In this document: positions 42,733 to 51,763 of the stretch, in pieces
Layout: every line of letters begins with the position of its first letter
How positions within the stretch are numbered: position 1 is the first letter of the stretch
Source of the DNA: Porphyra umbilicalis
Taxonomy: Eukaryota; Rhodophyta; Bangiophyceae; Bangiales; Bangiaceae
DNA: 64,000 nucleotides
Direction: 5' to 3'
Assembly: GCA_002049455.2 (NCBI GenBank)
Contig: KV919123.1
Coordinates: 1-64,000 of the forward strand
Translations under genes and position numbers: made by a program
The notes under the pieces: model-generated
Seen by the model: only the letters and a program-made list of their open reading frames with translations
Database searches by the model: none
Told to the model about the DNA's origin: nothing

Positions 42733-44472
42733 GTCTGCTGCCGAGCGCGGTGGTCCGTCGCTCATGGGTGTGCTGACAACTCCCGCTTTCAGTGTGCTCG
42801 TGCCGACGGACCACCGTGCGAGGCTGGCGGTCCGTCGCCCGTTTTGGCTGGCCGTCGACGGGCGCGTCCGGACGTGGGGCCTGCTGCAGCGGATGCGACC
42901 GCTGACTGCCGTTGGCGAGCGCCCGGCGGAGCTCACACACGAACGCGTTGGGGGCGGGGTCGCGGCGGCCGCTTTTTTCAGTGCGAGCGCGACCCTGCTG
43001 TTCAGTCGAGGGTGGGTCACGCTGGACCACCTCGCAGACATGACGACGATGGGGGCCGTCGGTCACGACGTCGCGGCTGCTCTGTGGACGTTGCTGGCTG
43101 GCGCGACGGCCAAGTCGGAGGGGGACGTCAAGGTGTTGACCGCCGCTTCTCGATCGGCGTCGGACCCCTTTGCCACCATGCACTACAGCCGCCGTGTGGC
43201 AGACAAGGACCGGCCTGCCGCCGCCAAGGTGGACCTCCTGATTGCGTGCATCTTTCACCACTTGACGGCGGCGTTCCGTGACGCACACGAGCAGGAGGAC
43301 GCCCCATTCCTGGTCGAAGGACGCCGCGTCGAGGCCGGGTGTGGTCACGTGCGAGTGACGGCCCCTGACGCGGTTCGCAGTCCGTTCTTCCACTATGGGG
43401 AGCCGGACCCGATCGTGGCGCCAGAGATTTCGACCGTTCGAGCAGACGGCAAATTTGTGGCGCTCGTCACGGCGACCAACGCGCATGTCATTGAGTGGGG
43501 GCCGTCGTCTACACCTGCGTTCCTGCCCCCCTTCTCCTTCACGTTCATCCGCCAGAACCTCCGCCACGCGTACGCCAGTCGGGAGGTCGTGGCGCGCGTC
43601 GCGGTCATGTACTCGGGGGTCGAAGCCGACGACGTGGTTACCATGGTCTTGCGGCGCACGCATCCCAACCTACTAGACGCGCCTGCGCTGCGAGGCGGAG
43701 CCTGCGCTGTGTACGAGCTGCACCTGGCACAGGGAGGCATTCGTGGCCATCGGGTTGCGGACGTGGTCAGCGGCTCGCGGCGTCCTCCGGGCATGACGAC
43801 TGCCATGGAGGCGCTGACAGCGGCGGCCCAGGCGCACGTCAGCCTGCGGGCGTTTGACCCTGGGGAGTTGGAAGCGACTACCTCCCGCGTCGTGCCCTCC
43901 CCCAAGCCGGCGAGGCCGACGCTGCGTGCCCACACGGCGTTGGCTGGGATGACCGCACCGCCCCGCGACGCGACATTGTCGAGGATGGTCCGGCTACTCC
44001 CATCCGAAGCGCAGCCGTCGTCCGACTCGGACGGGCAACGTGCGGCGAGCGCCAAGGATGCGGATTACGAGGCCGGGGGATCCCCCTCGGGATCCTCCTC
44101 CAGCACCTCCTCATCAGACGACTCGGAGGGCTCCACATCTGGGTCGAGCACAGAGGGCAGTTTCAACGACGCGTCGACGGCCTGACGCATACAATACCGG
44201 CAGTGTGCGCTTGTGTGTTCGTGGGCTGTTTTTGTGACCCCACCCCACCGTTGCTGCTCGTGTGTCAGTGGTGCTCCACTGTTTGCGCTTCACGTGTGGT
44301 GCCAAAAGACTGTCGATTTTAGGGTGGATATCAACGTTGTCCGACGGTCCTCACCCCAATGGAACACCGGCCACCGTTGGCCCTGCCAATATGCTTTTCA
44401 CAATTGCTGCCCCCGTTCCTTCCGTCCTGCCTGTGAATGCGGCACGTGGCGCGGTCGGTCGCCGGCGGTGTC

Positions 44473-44478
44473 TATAAG
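44473..44478 (+). promoter_or_regulatory. TATA box of the Ulp1-like gene
   Basis: TCTATAAGAAA, 175 bp before the ATG at 44648; same TCTATA.AAG form as at 39651. Confidence 0.6.
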
Positions 44479-44647
44479 AAAGGCTCGACAAACCACAGCG
44501 GTGGGGGCCGTGCACGTTCCGTTGTCGCCGGCACCCGCGGGCGGTGCACTCCCGCGACGTGTGGTGCAGAGGAGACGCCCGCCGCAGCTTTTTGGTGCCC
44601 GAGCGTCGAGTGCGCGTGCCGGCCCGTCGTTGCCGTTGGTTGCCGCC

Positions 44648-45565
44648 ATGCCGCGCGCTCCTGATAAGATCGTTCTTTGGCCACGTCACTCCGTGCCGCG
44701 CTCTATCGTCAACGGTGTCCTCCTCGGCCGCGACTTTACCGACGACATTGTCAATGCACTACTCACAGCGCTCCTGACCCTCTCCGCCGACAAGGCCACC
44801 TCGTCCGCGACGTGGATTGTGGACAGCGCCGTCGTCGGGCGCATGCTCGGCGGAGAGATCGGCGAGCGACAGACGGGCTCGCGTGCCCCGTCCGTGGGCC
44901 AGTGGGCCGCAGATCCGTGGCACCCGTTTTGCACCAACTTCCACCAGTTCCTGCGCCCCGACATTTTCGACCAATCACACATTCTACTGCCAGTCGTCAT
45001 GGAGGATCACTGGTTCCTTTTGGTCGTCGTCAACCCACCTGCGCTGCTCCCTGTGCTTCACACGGCGGTGGCGGAGAGCACCCACGACAGTGGCCGCGAG
45101 GCAGCGTGGGCGCCGCCACCGACGTCCCCGCCCGTTCCCGACGCACCGTGTCACTTCCTCGTCTTCAACTCGTTTCGCTCGCTGTGGGACCACGAGCGCT
45201 ACGTCGTTGCCGTTGTGCGCTCCTGGATTCTCGACATGATTCGCGTGCACAAGGCGGTCGCCGCTGGCGATCGACAGCACCTGGTCGAGACACTTGTCAG
45301 TGGCACGCCCGTGCACCGCATCATCGTCGGGCCGCAAACCCACGGCAACTTGTGCGGTGCCTTTCTACTGGCCGCTGCGGACGCGTACCTCCGAGAGTCG
45401 GACGTCGGCCGGTCTCGGTTGTGGCTCGAACGTTGGGGCCCGGACCAAGAGGAGCAATATTGGGTCGGTCCCACTTCCGGTGACTCGTGGCAACAGTTCC
45501 TCCGCTCGTGGCGCAATGGCATTCTCGACTGGGATGAGTCTATGGCCAAGTCCCGAGTTGGGTGA
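44648..45565 (+). CDS. Ulp1/adenain-like C48 cysteine protease, 305 aa
   Basis: ATG at 44648 (GCCGCCATGC context). Putative SUMO-type peptidase fold: HPFCTNFHQFLRPDIFDQS, then VVMEDHWFLLVVV with catalytic His ~121, FLVFNSFRS with Asn ~174 at the position usually Asp, and PQTHGNLCGAFLL with oxyanion Gln ~230 and nucleophile Cys ~236. The six-residue Gln-Cys spacing is typical. Length suits a bare catalytic domain. Intact single frame to TGA. C48 proteases are common accessory genes of eukaryotic DNA transposons, which fits the surroundings. Confidence 0.75.
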   Translation: MPRAPDKIVLWPRHSVPRSIVNGVLLGRDFTDDIVNALLTALLTLSADKATSSATWIVDSAVVGRMLGGEIGERQTGSRAPSVGQWAADPWHPFCTNFHQFLRPDIFDQSHILLPVVMEDHWFLLVVVNPPALLPVLHTAVAESTHDSGREAAWAPPPTSPPVPDAPCHFLVFNSFRSLWDHERYVVAVVRSWILDMIRVHKAVAAGDRQHLVETLVSGTPVHRIIVGPQTHGNLCGAFLLAAADAYLRESDVGRSRLWLERWGPDQEEQYWVGPTSGDSWQQFLRSWRNGILDWDESMAKSRVG

Positions 45566-45768
45566 CCCGTGCGTGACGCGCGTGCGTGCCGTCGAGGCAG
45601 AGGGCCCCGAGTGCAACCGACAGACAGGGCGTGTGGTGGCACGTGGCGGGAGTGTTGGTTGACCAATTGCGACGGGTTTTGTAGATTTGATCACCGCCGC
45701 GCACGACCGGTCGGTGGCCGTGCGCGGCGGCCCCCTTTTTTCTTGTCTCGACGCCTCCTGGCGATGTG

Positions 45769-45774
45769 TATAAG
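45769..45774 (+). promoter_or_regulatory. TATA box of the small basic-repeat gene
   Basis: TATAAG in GTGTATAAGAGGG, 162 bp before the ATG at 45931. Confidence 0.55.
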
Positions 45775-45930
45775 AGGGTCCTCTGCCCAGTCTGCAGACC
45801 ACCCCCCCGGCGACGTGTGCGCGTTTCGTCTGCTCAGCGCTCGTCGGTGGCCCGACCGGCCTGCGGGACCGCGTGCACCCACCAACAACACCCCGGGGCG
45901 ACGCGCGCGTGCATCGTTCCCACCCCACCA

Positions 45931-46401
45931 ATGACCCGCGAGGAGGTGGAGACGCAAGCGCTGGTGATGCTCTCCCTCCTGGCCGTGACCCCGCGTGAAC
46001 TCGGTGGCACCCTGGACGACGACCCGGGTGTGGTTGACGGTGCGGAACGCTCGGCGTCTGCCGGTTCCCCTGCACACGCACTGCGATCCGACGCATCCGC
46101 GACTGGTGTCGGCCGCAAGCGCCCACGTGCATCAGACGGTGCTGGCGCATCAGACGGTGCTGCCGACTCTGCGAACAAGCGCCACCGCCGCGCATTCGTT
46201 GCCGACGCCGGCAACAAGCGCACACGTGCTGCCTTCGCGGCTGGCGCGCCGCCCGCGGCATCAGTCGGTGCTGCGGACTCTGCGACCAAGCGCAATCGCC
46301 GCGCACCCGTTGCCGACGCCGAGGAGGCGACCAAGACCGCCTCCCTCAAGACAGTCGGTCGGAGTCGTCCATCGCCGCCTGCGTCTCCGGGGACTCGATA
46401 G
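45931..46401 (+). CDS. Small basic repeat protein, 156 aa
   Basis: ATG at 45931 (CACCAATGA). A short N-terminal helix (REEVETQALVMLSLLA), then three or four repeats of about 27 residues around a basic core: RKRPRAS, NKRHRRAF, NKRTRAAF, TKRNRRAP, separated by GAADSA-type acidic/Ser/Ala spacers. The cores look like nuclear-localisation or nucleic-acid-binding patches. Intact, TAG stop. It has its own TATA box. No family recognised; role inferred only as nuclear. Confidence 0.55.
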   Translation: MTREEVETQALVMLSLLAVTPRELGGTLDDDPGVVDGAERSASAGSPAHALRSDASATGVGRKRPRASDGAGASDGAADSANKRHRRAFVADAGNKRTRAAFAAGAPPAASVGAADSATKRNRRAPVADAEEATKTASLKTVGRSRPSPPASPGTR

Positions 46402-47092
46402 TTGCGACCGTGTTGGCCGCGACCTTGCAAGCAAGCCGGTGTGGACCACACGATCACTTGCCGAGGTGTCTTTTTCGTTGGGGGAGTCGCGCCTCACCAG
46501 CGCCTCGGCGGGTTGTGTCGCGTGGGGGTAGCAACACCGTGGGGACAGCGTCTGTCTCTGACCGTCGAGTGGGTCTGGTTCTCTGGCGGGTTTTTCAATG
46601 TTTTTCGTCACCCGACACAGTCCTTTCCGCTGCGTCTGCACAGCCCTGCGGGGCGTAGCTGTTCCCATGGTGCGCAGGTTTGGTTGAGTTTTGAAAACGA
46701 CGCCCCCCAGGCTACCGTAAAACCTCAGAGATTGCCAGAGTCAACTCTGGCAGGTTTTCCATTGGATTGTTGTGCAGGGCCCCACTGTCAGTGGGTGCGC
46801 GGCAGACGCCCCAGAGTGGCCGTCCGCGGTGGGGGGGGTCGTTTTTCTTGTGGAAACCCCCGTCTGGAGAATGGGGTCGACTTTTGGAGACGTCGCCCCC
46901 CAGGCGACGTCTCCAACAGTCGACCCCAGCACCCGCGCTGTTGGATGCACGACGGTGTCGCACCTGGGACGGCCCACGTGTGCTCTGGTGGGAGCGGTGC
47001 CGCCGGCGGCCGCCCACCTGCACGGCTACTTGAGCGACACGCACGCGTCTGGACGGGCGCGTGTGCGCGCGCGCTGCCACTGCGTCTGACCG
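46402..47092. other. Spacer with a palindromic-family repeat and a large hairpin
   Basis: 46706-46775 is a degraded copy of the GTAGCC repeat family (GGCTACCGTAAAACC...CCAGAGTCAACTCTGGCAGG...CCATTGGATTG). The hairpin at 46873-46927 is listed separately. No gene. Confidence 0.6.
46873..46927. repeat. Long near-perfect palindrome
   Basis: Inner arms GGAGACGTCGCC (46886-46897) and GGCGACGTCTCC (46903-46914) and outer arms GGGGTCGAC (46873-46881) and GTCGACCCC (46919-46927) pair completely, separated by short unpaired bases. It could extrude as a cruciform or fold as RNA. Confidence 0.85.
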
Positions 47093-48148
47093 ATGGCGGC
47101 CTGTGCGCCCCCGCGCGGCTACTTCAACGGCGTCGGCACGTCCCGTCGGGGGTCGTCCGCCGCCCGTTGCGCGTGTGGTCGCGCGTCGGCCGCACTCGGC
47201 GTGTGTGTGCTGCTCGCGGCCGACCCGTCTGGCGTCGCGCGCCCCCCAGATCGTGCAGACGCGGTCACGGCCGACGCCTCTGCCCGTGCGATGGATACCG
47301 ACGATGTCGCCTGCACGGTGGTCCAACAGATTCGTGAGCACAAGGGCAAGTGGATCATCTCCCACATGGGGATTAAGGAGGCGTCTGACGTGCGGGCCGA
47401 GGTGGTGGAGGCCATTAAGCAGCTGTTGCAGTCGACGGGCGCGCCCGTGTGGGGCGTCTTTGCGCACCACAACGGCATCCGAGATGTCGGCTGGCTGGCA
47501 ATGGAAGCGCAGTGGCGTGTGCGCGTCTTGGACGTTTCCCACAACCCATTGGACGACTTCCCCACGGCCGTGCTGGCTGCGCTCGCGCCCACGCTCGAGC
47601 ACGCGCGGCTGAGCCACTGTGGGCTGACGGTCGCGACCATGCCGACAGCGCCCATGAAGCAACTGGCTGTCCTCAACTTGTCCAACAACCGGCTGCAAGG
47701 GTGGCCCGCGGCTCTGACACGCAGGGGCGTGCCGAGCCTGGTAGTGTTGGATCTGTCCAACAACGTGCTCACCACCGTCGCCACCGTTTCGGCTGTGCCG
47801 TCGACCGTTCAGGCCGTCGACGTGCGCCACAACCCGGCTTGCGAGGACCCCACCTGGGCGGCTGCGGCCACTATACGCCGTTGGCACACTGGTCCGACGC
47901 GTCGACCGACACCGCCACCGCCGCCCCTGCAGTTGCTCCAGGACCTGCCGCCGGTGCGTCGTCGGATAGATGCGGACCAGGCGTCGCCCGCTGACGACGT
48001 CGGCGGGAACGCGACGGTAGCGGCAGCCGACGCGGGCGGTGCAAAGAACGCGACGCGCGCGCGCGACGCCGCGAGCGCAAACGGTGCGGCGCCCGACACG
48101 CACCAGGCCGCCGGACGGCAAGTCGGCCCGCTCCACCATTGCGCGTAG
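47093..48148 (+). CDS. Leucine-rich-repeat protein, 351 aa
   Basis: ATG at 47093; an alternative ATG at 47290 (MDTDDVACTVVQQI) would skip a Cys/Arg/Ala-rich leader of doubtful value. The centre has four or five LRRs: VRVLDVSHNPLDDFP, HARLSHCGLTVA, LAVLNLSNNRLQGWP, LVVLDLSNNVLTTV, VQAVDVRHNPACEDP. The last one ends in the xxNPxxC cap seen in LRR domains. The C-terminus is Ala/Asp-rich and disordered. Likely a protein-interaction domain, with no membrane segment. Intact frame. It is the last gene of the plus-strand cassette; no TATA box was identified. Confidence 0.65.
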   Translation: MAACAPPRGYFNGVGTSRRGSSAARCACGRASAALGVCVLLAADPSGVARPPDRADAVTADASARAMDTDDVACTVVQQIREHKGKWIISHMGIKEASDVRAEVVEAIKQLLQSTGAPVWGVFAHHNGIRDVGWLAMEAQWRVRVLDVSHNPLDDFPTAVLAALAPTLEHARLSHCGLTVATMPTAPMKQLAVLNLSNNRLQGWPAALTRRGVPSLVVLDLSNNVLTTVATVSAVPSTVQAVDVRHNPACEDPTWAAAATIRRWHTGPTRRPTPPPPPLQLLQDLPPVRRRIDADQASPADDVGGNATVAAADAGGAKNATRARDAASANGAAPDTHQAAGRQVGPLHHCA

Positions 48149-48328
48149 CAGTCCCTTGAAGTACACTTGGGACCAAGTACCATTAGAGTAGTTTGGCGGT
48201 TTGCGTTGCACTGGGATGTACTCGAAAAGGTCGCTCGGCTTTTGCCTCCATGACAACGTGTGCTTGCCCTTGAACCCCGTCAGAGTGAGGGCCGGTTGGT
48301 TGGAGAAACAGAATTCATTACACACTGA

Positions 48329-48872
48329 GAGCATCTCCACCAATGGCTCCAACCGTCCAAACAGCCAAACGTGGCACCGTTTGGCCAACGGGGGCATTGG
48401 TGGAGAAAGCGAGGTCCAAAACTAGTGTGTGACGGTGGTGTGACGGCCCAAAAATAGCACTCCTCACATTTTCTAATCCCTTAATGCATCTCGTGGTGGC
48501 CTCGCGGGATCGCCCTTCTTTTGGAGCTTGAACGGCAGCGCCACTCCAAACAGGCCTGTTTGGAGACGCCCCGAGTCGTTTGGCCAACCCCTGGTTCCCT
48601 GTTCGGACCACGAAAGCCAATGGAAAGCGTGACCCGTGGCTTGCAGAGAGTTGCGAGACGATCTCGCAGTCATGGAGATTCTCTGTAGTGCATCTGTGGG
48701 AATACTGGCGTGCCACAAAAGAGGCCCACCGCCAGAGACGTCGAGGCGAGCCTAAGTTTGAGACGTGATCTGCTTAGTTTTGGCTCTACCTTTGGAGAGC
48801 CAGTGACAGCGCCACACGTTGCGCACACGTGGCCGTTGGGTTGGACGGTTGGCTCCATTGGTGGAGATGCTC
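48329..48872. mobile_element. PIF/Harbinger-like MITE, 544 bp
   Basis: Ends are inverted: GAGCATCTCCACCAATGG at 48329 and its mirror ending at 48872, with continued similarity (CCAACCGTCCAA). A 3-bp TGA flanks both sides (48326-48328, 48873-48875), fitting the TNA targets of PIF/Harbinger. A third internal inverted copy (CATTGGTGGAGA, 48394-48405) is present. No coding capacity. Confidence 0.8.
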
Positions 48873-48875
48873 TGA

Positions 48876-49794
48876 CCCGCCAAAGGCGGCAGTTGCAGAG
48901 TGGTGGCAATAACCATGTAGCAAACGTGGACCAATGGAATCACGGGATGCGAAAAGATTTCCGATCGACATGACCGTTCCGTCTGGAACCGCGGTGCCAC
49001 CCGGTATGTGGCCTTTTGCGGGGGGGTACGACAGTGCGCCGGGCAGGTGTGACACAGTCCTCGTTGGGCACCGTATTGCTGTCTTCCCAATTTTGGCCGA
49101 TGTGGTCGAAGTCAAGACAGGCTCTTGGTCAACTGCCCATCGGTCGAACGACTTCATCCGGCTGAATGGATGGCTGAGAAACTGTTTCGCACAGTTGACC
49201 ATCCCTCTTGACATCGACGGCATCGGCCAAAATTGGGAAGACAGCAATAGGGAGACCAGCAGCAGACATTCACTCGCGTCAATGCCAGTCGTACGCGTAC
49301 GCCGCGGTCACGGTTCGTCGCGCCGCGATACCGTACACAGATCCAACCGTTTCTTGATGTATCGAAATCTCGACCGCACACACTGTTTCATAGCCTGTTA
49401 CCGATTTCCGAAGGTCGGAATACGCAAATATTTCGCTGAGCGCTACAGTGGACAGTCAATATCCGGTGTGATACGCTCCAGTCATATATCAGGGTGATAT
49501 ATAACTGGGAGATTCCCCCAACGAGGGTGCACCATGTCAATCACGAATGTCGTCGCTGTGACGCACGACCCTGGCAGACACTTGCGTGTACGAGCAAGTC
49601 AGGGGGGTGCCACCCAGAATCTGAAAAACGAAATCCGATAACAACGGTACTTTAGAAAAAGCATCAAGCCACGCACCGGTCGCCCCGCGGACAACCGCCG
49701 CACCACCGGCGCAGGGACAGGGACGATCCGGCCCCAGACACGGGGCCAGGAGCTGGTGCGCCGCAGGGGCAGCAGGAGCTGGTGCGCCGCAGGT
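48876..49794. other. Spacer, no gene
   Basis: AT-richer than its surroundings. A plus-strand frame 48934-49497 is open but has no recognisable features. Near 49484-49502 ATATATCAGGGTGATATAT forms a short palindrome. 49749-49797 holds a 27-bp duplication (GGAGCTGGTGCGCCGCAGG). Confidence 0.4.
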
Positions 49795-50286
49795 GCAGCC
49801 ACCCGGCGACGCGACTGCCCGGCACCCACGCGACGCAGCGGCGGGTCGCGACGCACCCCTTTTATAGGCGCGCGCGGGCGCACGTCGGGCCCCCGCCAGC
49901 GGGGCGCGCGGCGCCGTGCAGCCACCCGGCGACGCGACTGCCCGGCACCCACGCGACGCAGCTGCGGGCCGCGACGCACCCCTTTTATAGGCGCACGCGG
50001 GCGCACGTCGGGCCCCCGCCCGCGGGGCGCGCGGCGCGGTGCAGCCACCCGGCGACGCGACTGCCTGGCACCCACGCGACGCAGCTGCGGGCCGCGACGC
50101 ACCCCTTTTATAGGCGCGCGCGGGCGCACGTCGGGCCCGTGCGCGCGGGGCGCGCGGCGCGGTGCAGCCACCCGGCGACGCGACTGCCTGGCACCCACGC
50201 GACGCAGCTGCGGGCCGCGACGCACCCCTTTTGTAGGCGCGCGCGGGCGCACGTCGGGCCCGTGCGCGCGGGGCGCGTGGCCCCAT
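49795..50286 (-). repeat. Tandem array, 4 x 123 bp, carrying minus-strand TATA boxes
   Basis: Units begin GCAGCCACCCGGCGACGCGAC at 49795, 49918, 50041 and 50164. Each contains CCTTTTATAGG (CCTATAAAAGG on the minus strand; CCTTTTGTAGG in the fourth). The period is a multiple of three, which keeps a 41-codon Arg/Ala/Pro frame open as a by-product. The TATA form matches that of the Fanzor-like gene (GCCTATAAAAGCG). Confidence 0.88.
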
Positions 50287-51520
50287 GGGGCCTCACGTGG
50301 CGGACACCCCGTCTGCCCCGGACGACGCGACGGCGCTGTTTGGGCCCTTGCCGGTGGGGGCGCGCTTTGTGCAGTGCACCCCCCACCCCCCTTTTTCGGT
50401 GCACCACAGTAGCCAGTACCCGCCGCGTGCCTCGTCGCCGACAGACACATACCACTCAAGCGAGGCCGCCGACGGTCGCCCACAGACTGGCGATCGAGGC
50501 ACTTTCTCGCTCCATGCCAGGCGGTCTGGCGACTGCTGCACACCCCAACCGCCATTGGTTGTGCCAGGCAGGGCCCTTCCGGCGACGACCTGGGAAAAAG
50601 TAGCCGTCTCAAACGGGTGTGGCAGCAACCCCGCAGGGGTGTCTGATCAACTGGGAATGACGGTACCACCACAGCACGGGCACGTGGACGGGCGCAGCCG
50701 TCGATCCTACCGCACGGTGCGAACGGCCCCACCACACGCGCACGAGCATCCCAGAGCCTCCCGGCGCCAGCCCATACTTCCTACCACCCCCCCCCCCACC
50801 TATCCAGCATGCCATGTCCTGCTCACCAACCCCCCGCGGGCGCGCCTACCCAATGCCAAGTTCCGTGCAGCACCAGTCACTGAACGCAGCGGTGGGAGGT
50901 GGTGGCTGCAGCGCCACCCTGCAACAACGAGCGTGGTCGGTGTTGTCTGGCACGGCCAATGCATGCGGCAGATGGAACAGCCGCACTGTCCTGCCATGCG
51001 AGTTAGAGGCCTGTGAGGGTCAAGATTTGCGAGGGGTAATAGATAATATATGTATATGGCGATATGACGATCTCTGATGGCGCACCGATAGACGCGCGCT
51101 TACAGACATACTGGGCGCTTTCCACAACTTCCGACCATTCGCGAGCGCCGTGACCGCGGAATGTCGGTCCAATGTGTGACACAATATACTCGTTTGTAGC
51201 CACACCCAACGCGTCGGTGGCGCCCCTGTCGCGTGCACGCTGTCACGCACGCCGGTCGGCCGCCGCTGCCTCTGTTTGGGCGACGCGCCGCATCGGGCAC
51301 CCCGCATAGGCGTGCCGTGTGAGGCCTGCAGCCGCCCCAGCGCCGCGCAAAGACCACGTACGTGCGCGCGGCTGGTGGCGCACCGCGTCGATCTCGGCAC
51401 GCCGCTGCGCAGCAGCGCAATGGGTGCCGCGCCCCCGTCGGTCGTGCCGTGGCGGTCCGTACCGTGTCGTGTCGCAGCGTCTACCACGTCGCTCGTGCCG
51501 CCGGCATCCGTACGCGTGCC
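50287..51520. other. Ambiguous stretch between the tandem array and the Fanzor-like gene
   Basis: A plus frame (50285-51016, 243 codons, starts at an ATG right at the array edge) and a minus frame (WYVSVGDEARGGYWLLWC near 50400-50460) both look partly protein-like; neither has a recognised domain. One of them could be a small gene served by the TATA array. Confidence 0.3.
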
Positions 51521-51528
51521 TATAAAAG
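51521..51528 (+). promoter_or_regulatory. TATA box of the Fanzor-like gene
   Basis: TATAAAAG within GCCTATAAAAGCGCC, 243 bp upstream of the first in-frame ATG (51764). Confidence 0.65.
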
Positions 51529-51763
51529 CGCCACCGACCGGGACCGATGGGCGGCACCAGCAGGCGCAACAGCGCACACTGGGCCGACGCCCCCCGCCGC
51601 CGCGCGTGCCGGCGGCGCGGGGCGTTTCGTGCGCGCCGCCCCCCCCTTGTTGAGCGCGGCTGCAGCCGCACGCCCCCGCCTGCCCCCCTCCCCCACCCCG
51701 GCCGGTAGACGGTGTCACCCGCCGTGGTGCCCCCCGCCTGTACGGCGCGCGGTACGTTGGGGT

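Larger units (their letters stand above)
39790..44185 (+). pseudogene. Large ParB-like gene, cut by two stops and a solo LTR
   Basis: ATG at 39790. N-terminus: DVKVGSLRIPDLMPRR, LLRDILATIRRYRTLPV, then FFPCEGGHRVSAILQALRE, the ParB G-H-R core, and IIRALVIVDQDE. A helical domain follows to TAG at 41104-41106. The same frame continues SFMDLFPETSSG into a Gly/Asp repeat region, then TAA at 42109-42111, then protein-like sequence to the LTR. Deleting the LTR (42359-42732) and one GTCTG puts this frame exactly onto the downstream frame (SAAERGGPSLMGVLTTPAFSVL...), which runs to TGA at 44185. That last part (~480 aa; RRPFWLAVDGRVRTWGLLQRM, FSFTFIRQNLRHAYASREV, Ser/Asp-rich tail) is of unknown fold. 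The first part alone may still be expressed. Confidence 0.6.

Noticed and set aside
49795-50286. CRISPR array
   Set aside because: Units are uniform head-to-tail repeats with no distinct spacers, in a eukaryotic context.
49599-50735. Minus-strand 378-codon frame rich in RAPARAYKRG repeats
   Set aside because: Open only because the tandem unit is 123 bp (multiple of three) and GC-rich; the units look like promoter monomers, not protein.
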